DNA from: Photorhabdus bodei
Lineage (GTDB): Bacteria > Pseudomonadota > Gammaproteobacteria > Enterobacterales > Enterobacteriaceae
Length of the DNA: 64,000 bases
Direction of reading: 5' to 3'
Assembly (NCBI RefSeq): GCF_003287735.1
Contig: NZ_NSCM01000005.1
Span: 1-64,000, forward strand
Within the stretch, counting starts at the first letter, position 1. The number at the start of each line of letters is the position of its first letter. Positions 20,225-29,820 of this stretch are shown piece after piece. The translations under genes and the position numbers were made by a program. Below the pieces are notes generated by a model. That model was not told the origin of the DNA, searched no databases, and was given only the letters and a program-made list of their open reading frames with translations.

Positions 20225-20755
20225 ATGATTGCCCAGCCTGATTTAGCAGGAATAACTCAACACAATGCCAAAATCGCCATTGTTATGGGTTCTAAAAGCG
20301 ATTGGACGACTATGCAGCACGCGGCTGATATTCTCACTTCTCTTAATGTACCTTTTCATGTTGAAATTGTTTCTGCTCATCGTACACCCGATAAACTATT
20401 CAGTTTTGCCGAGCAAGCTGAACAAAATGGTTTTGATGTCATTATCGCTGGCGCCGGTGGCGCTGCTCATTTACCCGGCATGCTGGCGGCCAAAACGCTG
20501 GTACCGGTTCTCGGCGTACCCGTACAAAGCGCTGCACTGAATGGAGTAGATAGCCTCTACTCTATCGTACAGATGCCAAAAGGGATTCCTGTCGGCACGC
20601 TTGCGATTGGAAAAGCCGGCGCGGCAAACGCAGCCCTACTGGCCGCACAGATTCTGGCGCGTCATGATAAAAATTTACTGAAACGCCTTAGCCATTGGCG
20701 TGAAACACAAACTCAGGATGTACTCGATAATCCCGATCCACGGGAGGAAGCATGA
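20225..20755 (+). CDS. purE: N5-carboxyaminoimidazole ribonucleotide mutase PurE
   Basis: 176 residues. It contains 'VMGSKSDW', 'SAHRTPDKL' (catalytic His), '[13 protein letters not shown]' and '[12 protein letters not shown]', all PurE hallmarks. It converts N5-CAIR to CAIR in purine synthesis, following PurK. The first ~14 residues are a slightly longer N-terminus than the E. coli enzyme. The stop overlaps the purK start. Confidence 0.98.
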   Translation: MIAQPDLAGITQHNAKIAIVMGSKSDWTTMQHAADILTSLNVPFHVEIVSAHRTPDKLFSFAEQAEQNGFDVIIAGAGGAAHLPGMLAAKTLVPVLGVPVQSAALNGVDSLYSIVQMPKGIPVGTLAIGKAGAANAALLAAQILARHDKNLLKRLSHWRETQTQDVLDNPDPREEA

Positions 20756-21834
20756 AGCCAGTTTGTATATTAGGCAATGGTCAGCTCGGCCGCATGTTAC
20801 GTCAAGCTGGTGAGCCTTTAGGTATCACGGTTTATCCTGTTGGCCTCGATGCGGAACCCGAAGCGGTTCCTTATCAGAATAGCGTTATTACCGCTGAAAT
20901 TGAGCGCTGGCCGGAAACAGCGCTTACCCAAGAACTTGCCCGCCATAAGGCTTTCGCTAATCGAGATATCTTTCCCCGTCTGGCCGACCGTCTGCCGCAA
21001 AAACAGTTAATGGATAGCCTTGGTCTGGCAACGGCTCCGTGGCAATTACTCTCCGAGGCCAACCAATGGCCGCAATTATTCTCTGAACTCGGTAATTTCG
21101 TTATCGTTAAGCGCCGCATGGGTGGTTATGATGGCCGCGGGCAATGGCGTATTCGTCCCGGCGATGAAACAGCATTACCCGCCGATATTTATGGTGAATG
21201 TATTGCTGAACAAGCCATTCCTTTCTCCGGCGAAGTTTCACTGGTAGGTGCCCGCAATAAAAATGGCGATTGTGTGTTCTATCCCTTAACGCACAATTTG
21301 CATCAAGATGGCATTCTCCGTGCCAGTATTGTCTCTCCTCAGGAAAATGACCATTTACAGCATTATCATTTACAACAACAGGCCGAGAGTATGTTGTCAG
21401 CTATTATGCACGAGCTGAAATATATCGGCGTGATGGCGATGGAATGTTTTATTGTCGGTGACAATTTACTGATCAACGAACTCGCACCACGCGTTCACAA
21501 CAGCGGTCACTGGACTCAGAACGGCGCATCTATCAGCCAATTTGAATTACATCTTCGCGCTATTCTGGATTTGCCCATGCCTCGACCAGAAGTCACTGCA
21601 CCGTCAGTTATGATCAATTTGATTGGTACAGATATCAATACACAATGGCTCAGTTTGCCCTTGGTACATTTACATTGGTATGAGAAAGAAGTCCGTCCTG
21701 CACGTAAAGTGGGTCATCTTAATCTTTCTCACTTTGATAAAAATGAATTAAAAGATACATTGCAGAAACTTGTTCCCATGCTGCCCCCTGAATATCAGAG
21801 TGGCCTTGAATGGGCACAGGAAAAATTAATTTAA
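20752..21834 (+). CDS. purK: N5-carboxyaminoimidazole ribonucleotide synthase PurK
   Basis: 360 residues, an ATP-grasp enzyme beginning '[20 protein letters not shown]'. Motifs '[14 protein letters not shown]' (ATP-binding loop) and '[15 protein letters not shown]' are conserved. It makes N5-CAIR from AIR, bicarbonate and ATP. It overlaps purE as ATGA and shares the PurR-controlled promoter. Confidence 0.98.
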   Translation: MKPVCILGNGQLGRMLRQAGEPLGITVYPVGLDAEPEAVPYQNSVITAEIERWPETALTQELARHKAFANRDIFPRLADRLPQKQLMDSLGLATAPWQLLSEANQWPQLFSELGNFVIVKRRMGGYDGRGQWRIRPGDETALPADIYGECIAEQAIPFSGEVSLVGARNKNGDCVFYPLTHNLHQDGILRASIVSPQENDHLQHYHLQQQAESMLSAIMHELKYIGVMAMECFIVGDNLLINELAPRVHNSGHWTQNGASISQFELHLRAILDLPMPRPEVTAPSVMINLIGTDINTQWLSLPLVHLHWYEKEVRPARKVGHLNLSHFDKNELKDTLQKLVPMLPPEYQSGLEWAQEKLI

Positions 21835-21881
21835 CTAACGCCTAACACTAACGTTGTTTATTTATCGATCTTGTTATCTTG

Positions 21882-21919
21882 ATTTGTATCCACAATAGTC
21901 CCACAGTAAGGATACAAAT
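21882..21919. promoter_or_regulatory. Inverted repeat, likely operator of the RHH gene
   Basis: Arms ATTTGTATCC (21882-21891) and GGATACAAAT (21910-21919) form a perfect 10-base dyad with an 18-base spacer, ending 20 bases before the RHH start. Ribbon-helix-helix antitoxins normally repress their own promoters at such dyads. Confidence 0.55.
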
Positions 21920-21939
21920 TAAGAGACAAAGAGGTACAT

Positions 21940-22194
21940 ATGAATACGGCTATATTAAAAGTTCGTGTTTCTGGAAAACTGAAAAATGCGATGGCACAAG
22001 CCGCCCGGGATAATAATTTGAATATGTCTAGCTTTGTCCGTCTGGTATTAACTAGAGCAACAAAAGAACACCATGTTCCTAATGCCACAACGCAGGCAGC
22101 GATCCATGAGCTGGAAAGTGGTGGCGGTACAAGTGTAGGTACCATAGATGAATTTTGGGACAAAATAATAGATGACAAACGTCCATCAAAATAA
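21940..22194 (+). CDS. Orphan ribbon-helix-helix (antitoxin-like) protein
   Basis: 84 residues. The N-terminal ~45 residues follow the RHH pattern: a strand 'AILKVRVSGKLKNAM', a helix, then 'NLNMSSFVRLVLTRA', as in RelB/DinJ-type antitoxins. The C-terminal half is polar, as in toxin-binding tails. No toxin gene adjoins: purK lies upstream and the downstream gene is convergent. It may be a relic of a toxin-antitoxin pair or an autonomous repressor. Confidence 0.65.
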   Translation: MNTAILKVRVSGKLKNAMAQAARDNNLNMSSFVRLVLTRATKEHHVPNATTQAAIHELESGGGTSVGTIDEFWDKIIDDKRPSK

Positions 22195-22298
22195 TCAAAC
22201 GTTTGTCATTTAATGGCCTGGGATTAATTGTGGAAGCGGAAGTAAATAATTTACCGCCCCACATTCCAGCTTATTTATATTACTTCAAACTTCAATTA

Positions 22299-22919
22299 TC
22301 ATATTGATCTATTAGCACTCATCGATCTGGATATTGTGTCCACAATCGTTCTCGTTGTTTGATCTATTTCATAATTAAGTAATTCACCAACTTTAATATT
22401 ACTAAGATTGGTAGCCCTTAACGTTTCTGGAATTAAATTCAATTCTATGGTTTTGTTTTCTTCATTTATACCATTTATTGTCAAGCTACAACCATGTAAC
22501 CCAATAAAACCTTTATGGAAAAAATATCTGATATTATCGCCAGGAATATTAATAACCAATCGATAAGTTTCACCAGTTTTAATAAAATTAACGACTTCTG
22601 CCACACCTTCAATATGCCCATATAGACTATGACCGCCATTTTCTTTATTCATTTGATGTGATCTTTCAATATTAACTTCATCCCCCACATTTAAAAACTT
22701 TAATGTGGTCACATCAGCCGTAAAATCTGATATATCAAACCAGACGATATCGTTCTCAAATTGGGTGACAGTCAGGCAAGTACCATTAATCGCAACACTG
22801 GCCCCCACAGAAACATCATCAAAGAAATGGTTATTATTACTGACGGTTAATGTACTAAACCCGTCTTTTTTATCAAGAGATAATACGCTTTCTTTGCCTT
22901 GCACAATTCCAGTATACAT
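22299..22919 (-). CDS. Riboflavin synthase alpha-like / lumazine-protein-like protein
   Basis: 206 residues from the ATG at 22919 ('AGAGGG' upstream), two tandem lumazine-binding barrels. It keeps 'YTGIVQG', 'GTCLTV', 'GGHSLYGH' and, in the second barrel, 'KGFIGLHGCSLTING' and 'LIPETLRATNL'. The first barrel lacks the matching 'K-E-T-L-R-x-T-N-L' motif and reads 'DISDFTADVTTLKFL', as in the bioluminescence antenna (lumazine) proteins of Photobacterium. It may be a divergent riboflavin synthase or a flavin/lumazine-binding protein. No other rib gene adjoins, so a housekeeping ribE is presumably elsewhere. Confidence 0.75.
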   Translation of the reverse strand: MYTGIVQGKESVLSLDKKDGFSTLTVSNNNHFFDDVSVGASVAINGTCLTVTQFENDIVWFDISDFTADVTTLKFLNVGDEVNIERSHQMNKENGGHSLYGHIEGVAEVVNFIKTGETYRLVINIPGDNIRYFFHKGFIGLHGCSLTINGINEENKTIELNLIPETLRATNLSNIKVGELLNYEIDQTTRTIVDTISRSMSANRSI

Positions 22920-23836
22920 AATCACCCTCTTTTATTCATATTTAAGTAGAAACACCCTTGTTACATTAAGAGAATTTATGGTTTATACGAATATGTCTAA
23001 TAAAAACTCATTAGCTCTATTAACCATATTTTCCTACCCCATATTTACAAAATATCTTTTATATACTTGATTTAAATCAAAATTTTAATAACACATTTAA
23101 AAGCCAATAAACTACTTTACCCTATTGTTTTTAATTATATCAAGCTTTTTGTGGAATGGATGATTTTTTACTATTAAATTGATAATTATCAAACATGAGT
23201 AAAAATAGAGTCGAAAATTATTTTTCTAACTTATGGAAACACTTTACCTTGAATATTTATCATTTAATTAAAAGCATATCATAATAAAACCACCAGCCAA
23301 AGAACTATAATTTACAACATTTCATTTACAATCTCTTTTTTATTAAACACAAATCAAACCAGTTATCATTTTAAACATCTATTATGTTTTTATTCCATGA
23401 AAAATACTTTAATTTATGTTTTAAAATCAAAGAAATAATTATTTAAATTCACAAATTATTTTGATGATACAAAAACAGACCCAATTTATTATTTTTATTT
23501 CTCATGGCTATTTCTCATTAAAAACTCAGATTAATTAAGGTAAATAAATTATAGATTTAAGTTAACTAAAATATAATTACACAAATATTTTCACAAAACC
23601 ATTAATTAACAATATTTTTCCCAATTCTCAACACCAAGTTGAATAAACAACCTATCGCTAATTAAATAATCAATACATTACTAACACTGAAAAATGACTA
23701 AGGTTAGAATAATCTTATTTTTCTATACTATTCAACATTCATCAACAAAACCAAATATCCCTTTGACAAAACCTCTCCATTAGATCAATGCTATTACCAT
23801 TAATTAGTCTGACAACATACGAAAAGGGAAACCCTC
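22920..23836. other. AT-rich gene-free stretch
   Basis: About 900 highly AT-rich bases between two divergent genes. No frame of coding character, no RNA gene and no FMN-riboswitch core was seen. Promoters of both flanking genes must lie here. Confidence 0.45.
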
Positions 23837-24724
23837 GTGTTATTTACCTGGAAAGCCCACGATACTAAAAACCGCCTACAGTTTTTTTCCGCCTTATGGT
23901 CCTCGTTTCCATCTTCTTACGCTATTTATCAAACAACAGCTTGGTATTGGATCAACACCAGATTAAAGAAAAGCGGATTACCTGCAATACTATTATTGCT
24001 ACCGGCAATCAATCAAGCTCAGGCCAGTCATTTTGTTAATTTTCAATCGATTGATACCAGCCTTTATATACAATTTGAAAATCGAGTCGATCCCCAAAAA
24101 ACCATTTCACCGATTTTAGAGGCTTTCGGCGACTACAGTGTTGGCGATATGTACGTCTATAGTATTTGGCAAAATTCACTGCAAGGTGATTACCAAGGTG
24201 ATAAAAGCACCTACTATTATAAATTTGTCCCCAGAGTGAGCTTGAGTAAAGTCACTGGTAATGACATCTCTTTTGGGCCGGTAAAAGATATTCTGTTCGC
24301 TCAATGGATTGCCAAAACCAAGGGGATAGATTACGACTATTTCCCCGGTATCAGTATTGACTGGCAAGCTAGCTGGATTAGCTGGCTACGTACAATTTTT
24401 TATTTTGAGAATAATGCCAAAGGAAGCTGGAATGATCAGCGAATTCATATCGATTACGGCATTCCCTTCAATAATAGCTTAGGGGATTTCCGGGTTGTCG
24501 GGACTTTTGACTATACCTTAGGTTTACATGGGCAATCTGAAACTATCGATTTCAAACCAGAATTACATTACGATTTGGGAAAGCTCCTTGGTCATCAACC
24601 CGGTCATTTATGGACTGGCATTGTCCTGAACCCAATAAAAAATAAATACAAAATAAGAGATACCCCTTATTATCGAACGGATCAATTTAGTTATGGGGTC
24701 TTTATTCGATATAGTTTTTTCTGA
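23837..24724 (+). CDS. Tsx-like nucleoside-specific outer-membrane channel
   Basis: 295 residues from a GTG start ('AAAAGGGAAA' upstream). The signal sequence is unusually far in: a basic then hydrophobic segment at about residues 43-63 ending 'NQAQA', so about 40 residues precede it. The mature part is beta-rich and ends '...YGVFIRYSFF', with the C-terminal Phe of outer-membrane barrels. Landmarks such as 'SWNDQRIHIDYG', 'DFRVVGTFDYTLG' and 'FKPELHYDLGK' fit the Channel_Tsx family. It probably passes nucleosides or nucleobases into the periplasm. It is followed by an MFS transporter and a RutA-like enzyme. Confidence 0.72.
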   Translation: MLFTWKAHDTKNRLQFFSALWSSFPSSYAIYQTTAWYWINTRLKKSGLPAILLLLPAINQAQASHFVNFQSIDTSLYIQFENRVDPQKTISPILEAFGDYSVGDMYVYSIWQNSLQGDYQGDKSTYYYKFVPRVSLSKVTGNDISFGPVKDILFAQWIAKTKGIDYDYFPGISIDWQASWISWLRTIFYFENNAKGSWNDQRIHIDYGIPFNNSLGDFRVVGTFDYTLGLHGQSETIDFKPELHYDLGKLLGHQPGHLWTGIVLNPIKNKYKIRDTPYYRTDQFSYGVFIRYSFF

Positions 24725-24779
24725 TATCGGAATAAAATATCAGAAATTTTCTGATGGCCTTTATCCTGATGGAGTCAAG

Positions 24780-26054
24780 ATGCCCACTCAACATGACCAG
24801 TTCGGACGTACTTATCAGTGGCTCCTACTGATACTTTTGGGTTTGATTTACTTTCTGGTCACCGCAACCACATTTACTTCGCTAGGCGTTGTATTACCTA
24901 GCATGATCAAGGAATTACACTGGAGTTGGACGGATGCCGGTTTGGGGTTCACTTTACTGGGCTTGTCATGTGGGCTGTCCAGTTACCTTCCAGCGATGTT
25001 TATTCGTCGTACAGGCGTCCGCGCTACCTTAATTATCGGTACGCTTACCTTTATCACCAGTTTTTATATCCTCTATAACACCCACAGTATCGCGGCCTAT
25101 TTTACCGGTACCACCCTACTAGGGATCGGCTTTAGTCTTATGGCAACGGTTCCCGGTACTTATGTCATTAGCCGACTTTTTAAAAAGCAGTCGTTGGCTT
25201 TTGGTATCTATTTCACTATCGGGGGATTAGGGGGCGTGGTCGGTCCGTGGATCTATTTCCTGGCAACAGTATTTTGGGAAAACTGGCGTATGCACTGGGC
25301 AATTTCCGGGATATCACTCACCTTGATCAGCTTATTAACCATTTTATTTATGCGCGAAGGTAAAAAGGAAAACGCCCACGCTGAAAGAATTAGCAAAAAT
25401 CAACAAGACCAGCTCCCCTCCAATATCTATCGCACCAAGGAAATATGGAATGTCCGGCAAGCACTGCACACCTGGCAATTTTATGCCATTGCAGCCGCTT
25501 ATACTGCTTTTTTACTGTGTGGGATAACCGTTAATAGTTTTGCGGTCGCCCATATTACTGAAAACGGATTCAGCGAATCTGTTGCTGCTTCCTCACTCAG
25601 TATTTTGGCTTTTATCAACGCATTCTCACGATTTGCAGGAGGCGCGGTTGGTGAATGGTTCGATCCCAAAAAAATGCTTATCGGCAGTCTGTCGATAATT
25701 ATCTGTGGTCTTATCGCACTCAGTGCCACCACCTCATGGACATTTTTAATCTTGTTCACGTTGTGTATTGGCATCGGTTATGGCATGACTTTTCTGGCAT
25801 CCAGTATATTGCTGTTCAATTATTTTGGGCGCACGCCTTATCTGGAACTGTTCTCGGTGATGAATCTGATCTCCACTATCGCCTGTATCGCCCCTTTTCT
25901 GGTGGGCGCAATTAAGGATTATTCAGGTAGTTTTACACCGGCATTTCTCATTATCGCCATACCGGTACTAACTATTTTGATTGTCACATTCATGATGCAA
26001 CCACCTTCACAAATCGTGAAGAAATGTTCTGATGACAACACATTACTTAACTGA
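24780..26054 (+). CDS. MFS transporter
   Basis: 424 residues from ATG 24780 (a longer frame begins at 24693, inside the Tsx-like gene, and is less likely). Twelve hydrophobic segments are visible, with the MFS loop motif 'RRTGVRATLIIG' after helix 2. It resembles oxalate/formate-antiporter-like or nitrate/nitrite-type MFS proteins with 'GIGYGMTFLASS' late in the protein. The substrate is unknown; the context suggests a nucleobase-related compound taken up for the RutA-like enzyme. Confidence 0.82.
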   Translation: MPTQHDQFGRTYQWLLLILLGLIYFLVTATTFTSLGVVLPSMIKELHWSWTDAGLGFTLLGLSCGLSSYLPAMFIRRTGVRATLIIGTLTFITSFYILYNTHSIAAYFTGTTLLGIGFSLMATVPGTYVISRLFKKQSLAFGIYFTIGGLGGVVGPWIYFLATVFWENWRMHWAISGISLTLISLLTILFMREGKKENAHAERISKNQQDQLPSNIYRTKEIWNVRQALHTWQFYAIAAAYTAFLLCGITVNSFAVAHITENGFSESVAASSLSILAFINAFSRFAGGAVGEWFDPKKMLIGSLSIIICGLIALSATTSWTFLILFTLCIGIGYGMTFLASSILLFNYFGRTPYLELFSVMNLISTIACIAPFLVGAIKDYSGSFTPAFLIIAIPVLTILIVTFMMQPPSQIVKKCSDDNTLLN

Positions 26055-26074
26055 ATTTAACAATAAAATGAACC

Positions 26075-26201
26075 TATACCCGTCATCTTTCAAGTTGCCT
26101 CTTTGTTGGCTGCACTCGCTCACCCCGGTCACATCGTTACCTATGCTCCCGGGGATTCTCTCCCTTGCCGTCGCGATGCATCTTGAAATCCATAGGGTAT
26201 A
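26075..26201 (+). repeat. ERIC element (copy 2)
   Basis: 127 bases nearly identical to copy 1, in the same orientation. It sits between the MFS gene and the flavin monooxygenase gene, 20 bases after the MFS stop, so it would be transcribed if the two genes share an mRNA and would fold into a long hairpin. Confidence 0.92.
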
Positions 26202-26239
26202 TAAGATATTCCTTACCACAGACAAACAAGGAATTAATC

Positions 26240-27295
26240 ATGGCAAAGAAAGAATTCGGTGTATTTCTACCCATAGCGAAAGGTGGATGGATTATTTCCA
26301 AAAATACACCACCACTCGATGCTTCTTATCAGCAAAACCGTGAAGCGGCTATTCTGGCTGATCAAATTGGTTTGGATTTCATTATGTCAATGAGCAAATG
26401 GCATGGCTTTGGTGGTGAAACGGAACATTGGGGCTGTTCTCTGGAATCCGTTACCATGATGGCAGGTATTGCCGAAGTGACTCATCATGCCCGGCTTATC
26501 GCAACCATGCATGCCGGGCTGCATAATCCCGCCGTGGCAGCCAAAATGATTGCGACACTGGATCAAATTAGTCATGGACGCGCCGGGCTGAATATTGTCT
26601 CTGGCTCCTTCAAAGACGAATTTGAACAAATGGGGGAATGGGATAACAATTTAGATCACGATCAACGTTACGCAATGACCGAAGAGTGGACCCAATTGAT
26701 CAAACGGCTTTGGAGTGAGAAGCAGGTTAATCATCAGGGGGATTACTTTAATTTCAAGAATTGTGTTTCTGAACCTAAACCTGTTTCCGTTCCGCGCCCT
26801 TATTTGGTCTGTGCCGGTCAATCAGAATGTGGGCTACGTTTTAGTGTGCGTAACACCGATGTGTGTTTCATTGGTGGTAAAGATGAAGAAGAAACGCGAC
26901 AAATTAGTCTGATGGCTAAACGTCTTGCAGCCGAATACGGTACAACTACCAAAACCTTTTGTATGTGTACGATTATTTGCGCTGAAACAGATGAAGAAGC
27001 TGAAACGCTGGCTGAATTCTATCGTGATGGCCTGGATATAGACGCAGTTAAAAACATGATGCACAGTTTTGGCGTCGATATTGGCGGAAAAAGCAATGCG
27101 ATGGTTGAAAGATCCCAAAATGCTTTTATGACCCACACAGCTATCGGCAACCCGGAAACATGTTGTAAACAATTGTCAGATTTACTCCGTGAATGCGAAC
27201 TGGACGGGGTTATGTTGATCTTCCCTGATTATGTTAAGGGGTTGACCACTTTCGGCGAGAAAATATTGCCACAACTTAGAGTCGAATTTATCTAA
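26240..27295 (+). CDS. RutA-like flavin-dependent (LLM class) monooxygenase
   Basis: 351 residues from ATG 26240, chosen because 'AAGGAATTAATC' lies just before it; the frame extends into the ERIC element upstream. Luciferase-like TIM-barrel motifs: 'FGVFLPIAKGGWIISKN', 'KWHGFGGETEHW', 'ISHGRAGLNIVSG' and 'YLVCAGQSECG'. These parallel E. coli RutA (pyrimidine monooxygenase) closely in order. The rest of the rut operon is absent. It may open a nucleobase or related heterocycle with FMNH2 and O2. Confidence 0.85.
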   Translation: MAKKEFGVFLPIAKGGWIISKNTPPLDASYQQNREAAILADQIGLDFIMSMSKWHGFGGETEHWGCSLESVTMMAGIAEVTHHARLIATMHAGLHNPAVAAKMIATLDQISHGRAGLNIVSGSFKDEFEQMGEWDNNLDHDQRYAMTEEWTQLIKRLWSEKQVNHQGDYFNFKNCVSEPKPVSVPRPYLVCAGQSECGLRFSVRNTDVCFIGGKDEEETRQISLMAKRLAAEYGTTTKTFCMCTIICAETDEEAETLAEFYRDGLDIDAVKNMMHSFGVDIGGKSNAMVERSQNAFMTHTAIGNPETCCKQLSDLLRECELDGVMLIFPDYVKGLTTFGEKILPQLRVEFI

Positions 27296-27318
27296 ACAAC
27301 GATAATAGGACAATAAGC

Positions 27319-27365
27319 CAGGGAATGGGTTCATCACATCTCGACGAGCGATTACCCATTCCCTG
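27319..27365. terminator. Inverted repeat between convergent genes
   Basis: Perfect 12-base arms CAGGGAATGGGT (27319-27330) and ACCCATTCCCTG (27354-27365) with a 23-base loop lie between the RutA-like gene and ybbP. No T run follows, so it is a transcript-end hairpin rather than a canonical terminator. Confidence 0.5.
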
Positions 27366-27387
27366 AATGTCTGCAAATATCGCCCTT

Positions 27388-29820
27388 CTATCCCTGAACC
27401 CGCCGGTATAATCCCGTACCCCGTAACAACCGGAGCCCTAACCAACTCCCACACAATGAAAGTAACAAGCTGCTGATTATTGGTAATAACAGCCACATCT
27501 GCCATTCTGGTTGCCACGGAAAATCAAATACCTTGGTCTGCAATAACCAAAGCGCAACTTCAGCGCCAAGTGCCGCAGTAAAACCCGCCATTAATCCAAG
27601 CAAAGCAAATTCACTCCACAGCGTACGACGCAGTAACTGTTTACTGGCTCCCAAGGTGCGGTAAACCACTAGTTCAAGTTGCCGTTGATGCATCCCTACC
27701 TGAACCTGTGCCAATAGCAATAATGCGCCACAAACCATGACCAACCCAACCATGACCTCCAATGCCTTACTGACCTGCTGCAAAATACCCTGAATTTGCT
27801 TAATCATCACGCCGGTATCAAGTAGGCTCAAGGTTGGAAACTGACGATTAAGATCCGTCAGAAGGCGACCCTCTCCCTCATAATGGAAACTGGTCAACCA
27901 GGTTTGCTGCTGATTCTCTAATGCTTGTTTCGGGAAAATAAACAAGAAATTTGGCCGCAAACTTTCCCAATCCACCAGTCGAATACTGCTAACTATGGCA
28001 CTGAATTGCTGCGTATCACCACTAAATGTTAGCTTATCGCCGATTTTGATTGCCAAACGCTCAGCAAGACCCTGCTCAATGGAGACCTCATCCGCCTTTG
28101 GCGGCCAGTAACCTGCAACCAAGGTATTAAACGGGGGTAACTCCTCTTTCCATGTCAGGTTCAATTCCCGCTGCACCGTGTTGCTATCCGATTCTTTGGC
28201 CTCTGCCCACGCGATGGCTGACCGACCATTAATTTCCGTCAAGCGAGCCAATACCACTGGATAGAATGCCGTAGGTTTAACCTGATACTGAGCCAGCAAA
28301 TGTTCTACTTGTGGAATTTGCTGTCCAGTCATATTAATCAGAAAATAGTTTGGACTGTCCGATGGCAATTGGTGCTGCCAACGGTCAAGCAAGTCTCCTC
28401 GGACCACCAGCAACAAAGCAAATAACATAAATGATAAAGAGAAAGCCGCCAATTGAGCTACTGTTTGAAACGGCTGCCGCAGTAGTCGATTAACCGCCAG
28501 ACGAAAACTGAGTTGGCGGAGTTTCAAATGACGTAATAACCACAATCCTCCCCAACCAAACACGGCTAGTAATAGCGCAACCATCATCATGCCTGCAAGT
28601 AACGCCCATAACATGGGCTTGGTGCCAACTAACAGACTCAGCCCACTAATGACCACCAATACCGCCAACGGCAAGTAATAACGCAACGGCCAGATAGGCG
28701 CGATAATATCATCACGCAGCACCCGTGATGGTTGGGTTGCCATTAACTGCTTGTACGGACGTATTCCCACCAGTAAGGCGATAACAGATAACGCGCCTAA
28801 CGCCCATATCCACGGCCAGAATCCGGCTTGCGGCAACATCTTCGGTAACATGGGCGCCAAAATCTGTACGAGCAGATATTCAAACATCAATCCCAGAAGC
28901 GTCCCCACTAACGCTGCCGCAATTAATATCGCTAGCCATTGACCAATCACCCATTTACGCAACGCCCAACGCCCGGCACCCAGTGTTTTTAGTACTGCAA
29001 TTAAATCATGGCGGCTACGGCAATAGTGGGTCATTGATACCGCTACCGCGGCGACAGCGAGTAATAACGTTAGCAAAGCCGATAACAACAAGAATTGCTG
29101 TGCCCTTTCAATAGATTTTGCGAGCGCTCCACTATCTTGTTTCAAGGTATACCAGCGCTGATCAGCTTTAAGTTGGGGATCAATGAGCTGCTGATACTGA
29201 TAAACCGCTTCTTTATCACCCGAAAACATATAACGATAAGTCAGACGGCTACCCGGCTGAATCGCCCCGGTAGATTGCGCATCATCAAGATTGATCAAAA
29301 TCCTTGGTGCAATCTGAAAGGGATTGAAACCACTGTCCGGTTCCTGAATTAATTCTCCACTCACTTTAAGCGTGGTATCACCGACATCCAGATTATCGCC
29401 AATTTTGATTTTCAACAGTTCAAGCAAACGAGGCGCAACCAGTGCTGTTCCTTTTTCCGCTTTCAAACCCGGTGGATGGGTTTCCAGCTCACCATATAAT
29501 GGATAGTCATGGTCCGCGGCTTTTACATTAGCAAGTTGAGGAATATCCCCGGCATAAGTCATTGTGGTGAAAGAGAGCTGGCGACTCAACTTTAATCCCA
29601 GACTTTTCGCCTGCTGTAACCATCCGTCATCTACGGGATAAGCCGCACGCAGGACTAAATCACCCGCCAGAAAATCCCGACTCTGATAATGAACACTTTG
29701 ATCAATCCGATCACTGATCCTTCCCAGCGCCAGCACACAAGCCACCGCCAACGTAAGCGATAACCAGACAATCAATAAAGAAGGGGTGCGCCATTCGCGC
29801 CAAAACCAACGCCAAATCAT
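27388..29820 (-). CDS. ybbP: ABC transporter permease YbbP (FtsX/LolC-like)
   Basis: 810 residues with the double FtsX architecture. There is an N-terminal membrane helix, a large periplasmic domain, three helices (about residues 240-350), a mid-protein pair around 'PLAVLVVISGLSLLVG', a second periplasmic domain and three C-terminal helices. The length matches E. coli YbbP (about 804). It pairs with the ATPase YbbA, whose stop it overlaps as ATGA. Its role is in export or lipid-linked extrusion across the inner membrane; the substrate is uncertain. Confidence 0.95.
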   Translation of the reverse strand: MIWRWFWREWRTPSLLIVWLSLTLAVACVLALGRISDRIDQSVHYQSRDFLAGDLVLRAAYPVDDGWLQQAKSLGLKLSRQLSFTTMTYAGDIPQLANVKAADHDYPLYGELETHPPGLKAEKGTALVAPRLLELLKIKIGDNLDVGDTTLKVSGELIQEPDSGFNPFQIAPRILINLDDAQSTGAIQPGSRLTYRYMFSGDKEAVYQYQQLIDPQLKADQRWYTLKQDSGALAKSIERAQQFLLLSALLTLLLAVAAVAVSMTHYCRSRHDLIAVLKTLGAGRWALRKWVIGQWLAILIAAALVGTLLGLMFEYLLVQILAPMLPKMLPQAGFWPWIWALGALSVIALLVGIRPYKQLMATQPSRVLRDDIIAPIWPLRYYLPLAVLVVISGLSLLVGTKPMLWALLAGMMMVALLLAVFGWGGLWLLRHLKLRQLSFRLAVNRLLRQPFQTVAQLAAFSLSFMLFALLLVVRGDLLDRWQHQLPSDSPNYFLINMTGQQIPQVEHLLAQYQVKPTAFYPVVLARLTEINGRSAIAWAEAKESDSNTVQRELNLTWKEELPPFNTLVAGYWPPKADEVSIEQGLAERLAIKIGDKLTFSGDTQQFSAIVSSIRLVDWESLRPNFLFIFPKQALENQQQTWLTSFHYEGEGRLLTDLNRQFPTLSLLDTGVMIKQIQGILQQVSKALEVMVGLVMVCGALLLLAQVQVGMHQRQLELVVYRTLGASKQLLRRTLWSEFALLGLMAGFTAALGAEVALWLLQTKVFDFPWQPEWQMWLLLPIISSLLLSLCGSWLGLRLLRGTGLYRRVQG

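Noticed and set aside
21940..22194. A complete toxin-antitoxin pair
   Set aside because: No adjacent toxin-sized frame on either side; the downstream gene is a convergent riboflavin-synthase-like gene.
22920..23836. An FMN riboswitch upstream of the riboflavin-synthase-like gene
   Set aside because: No conserved RFN-element core was found by eye in the AT-rich region.
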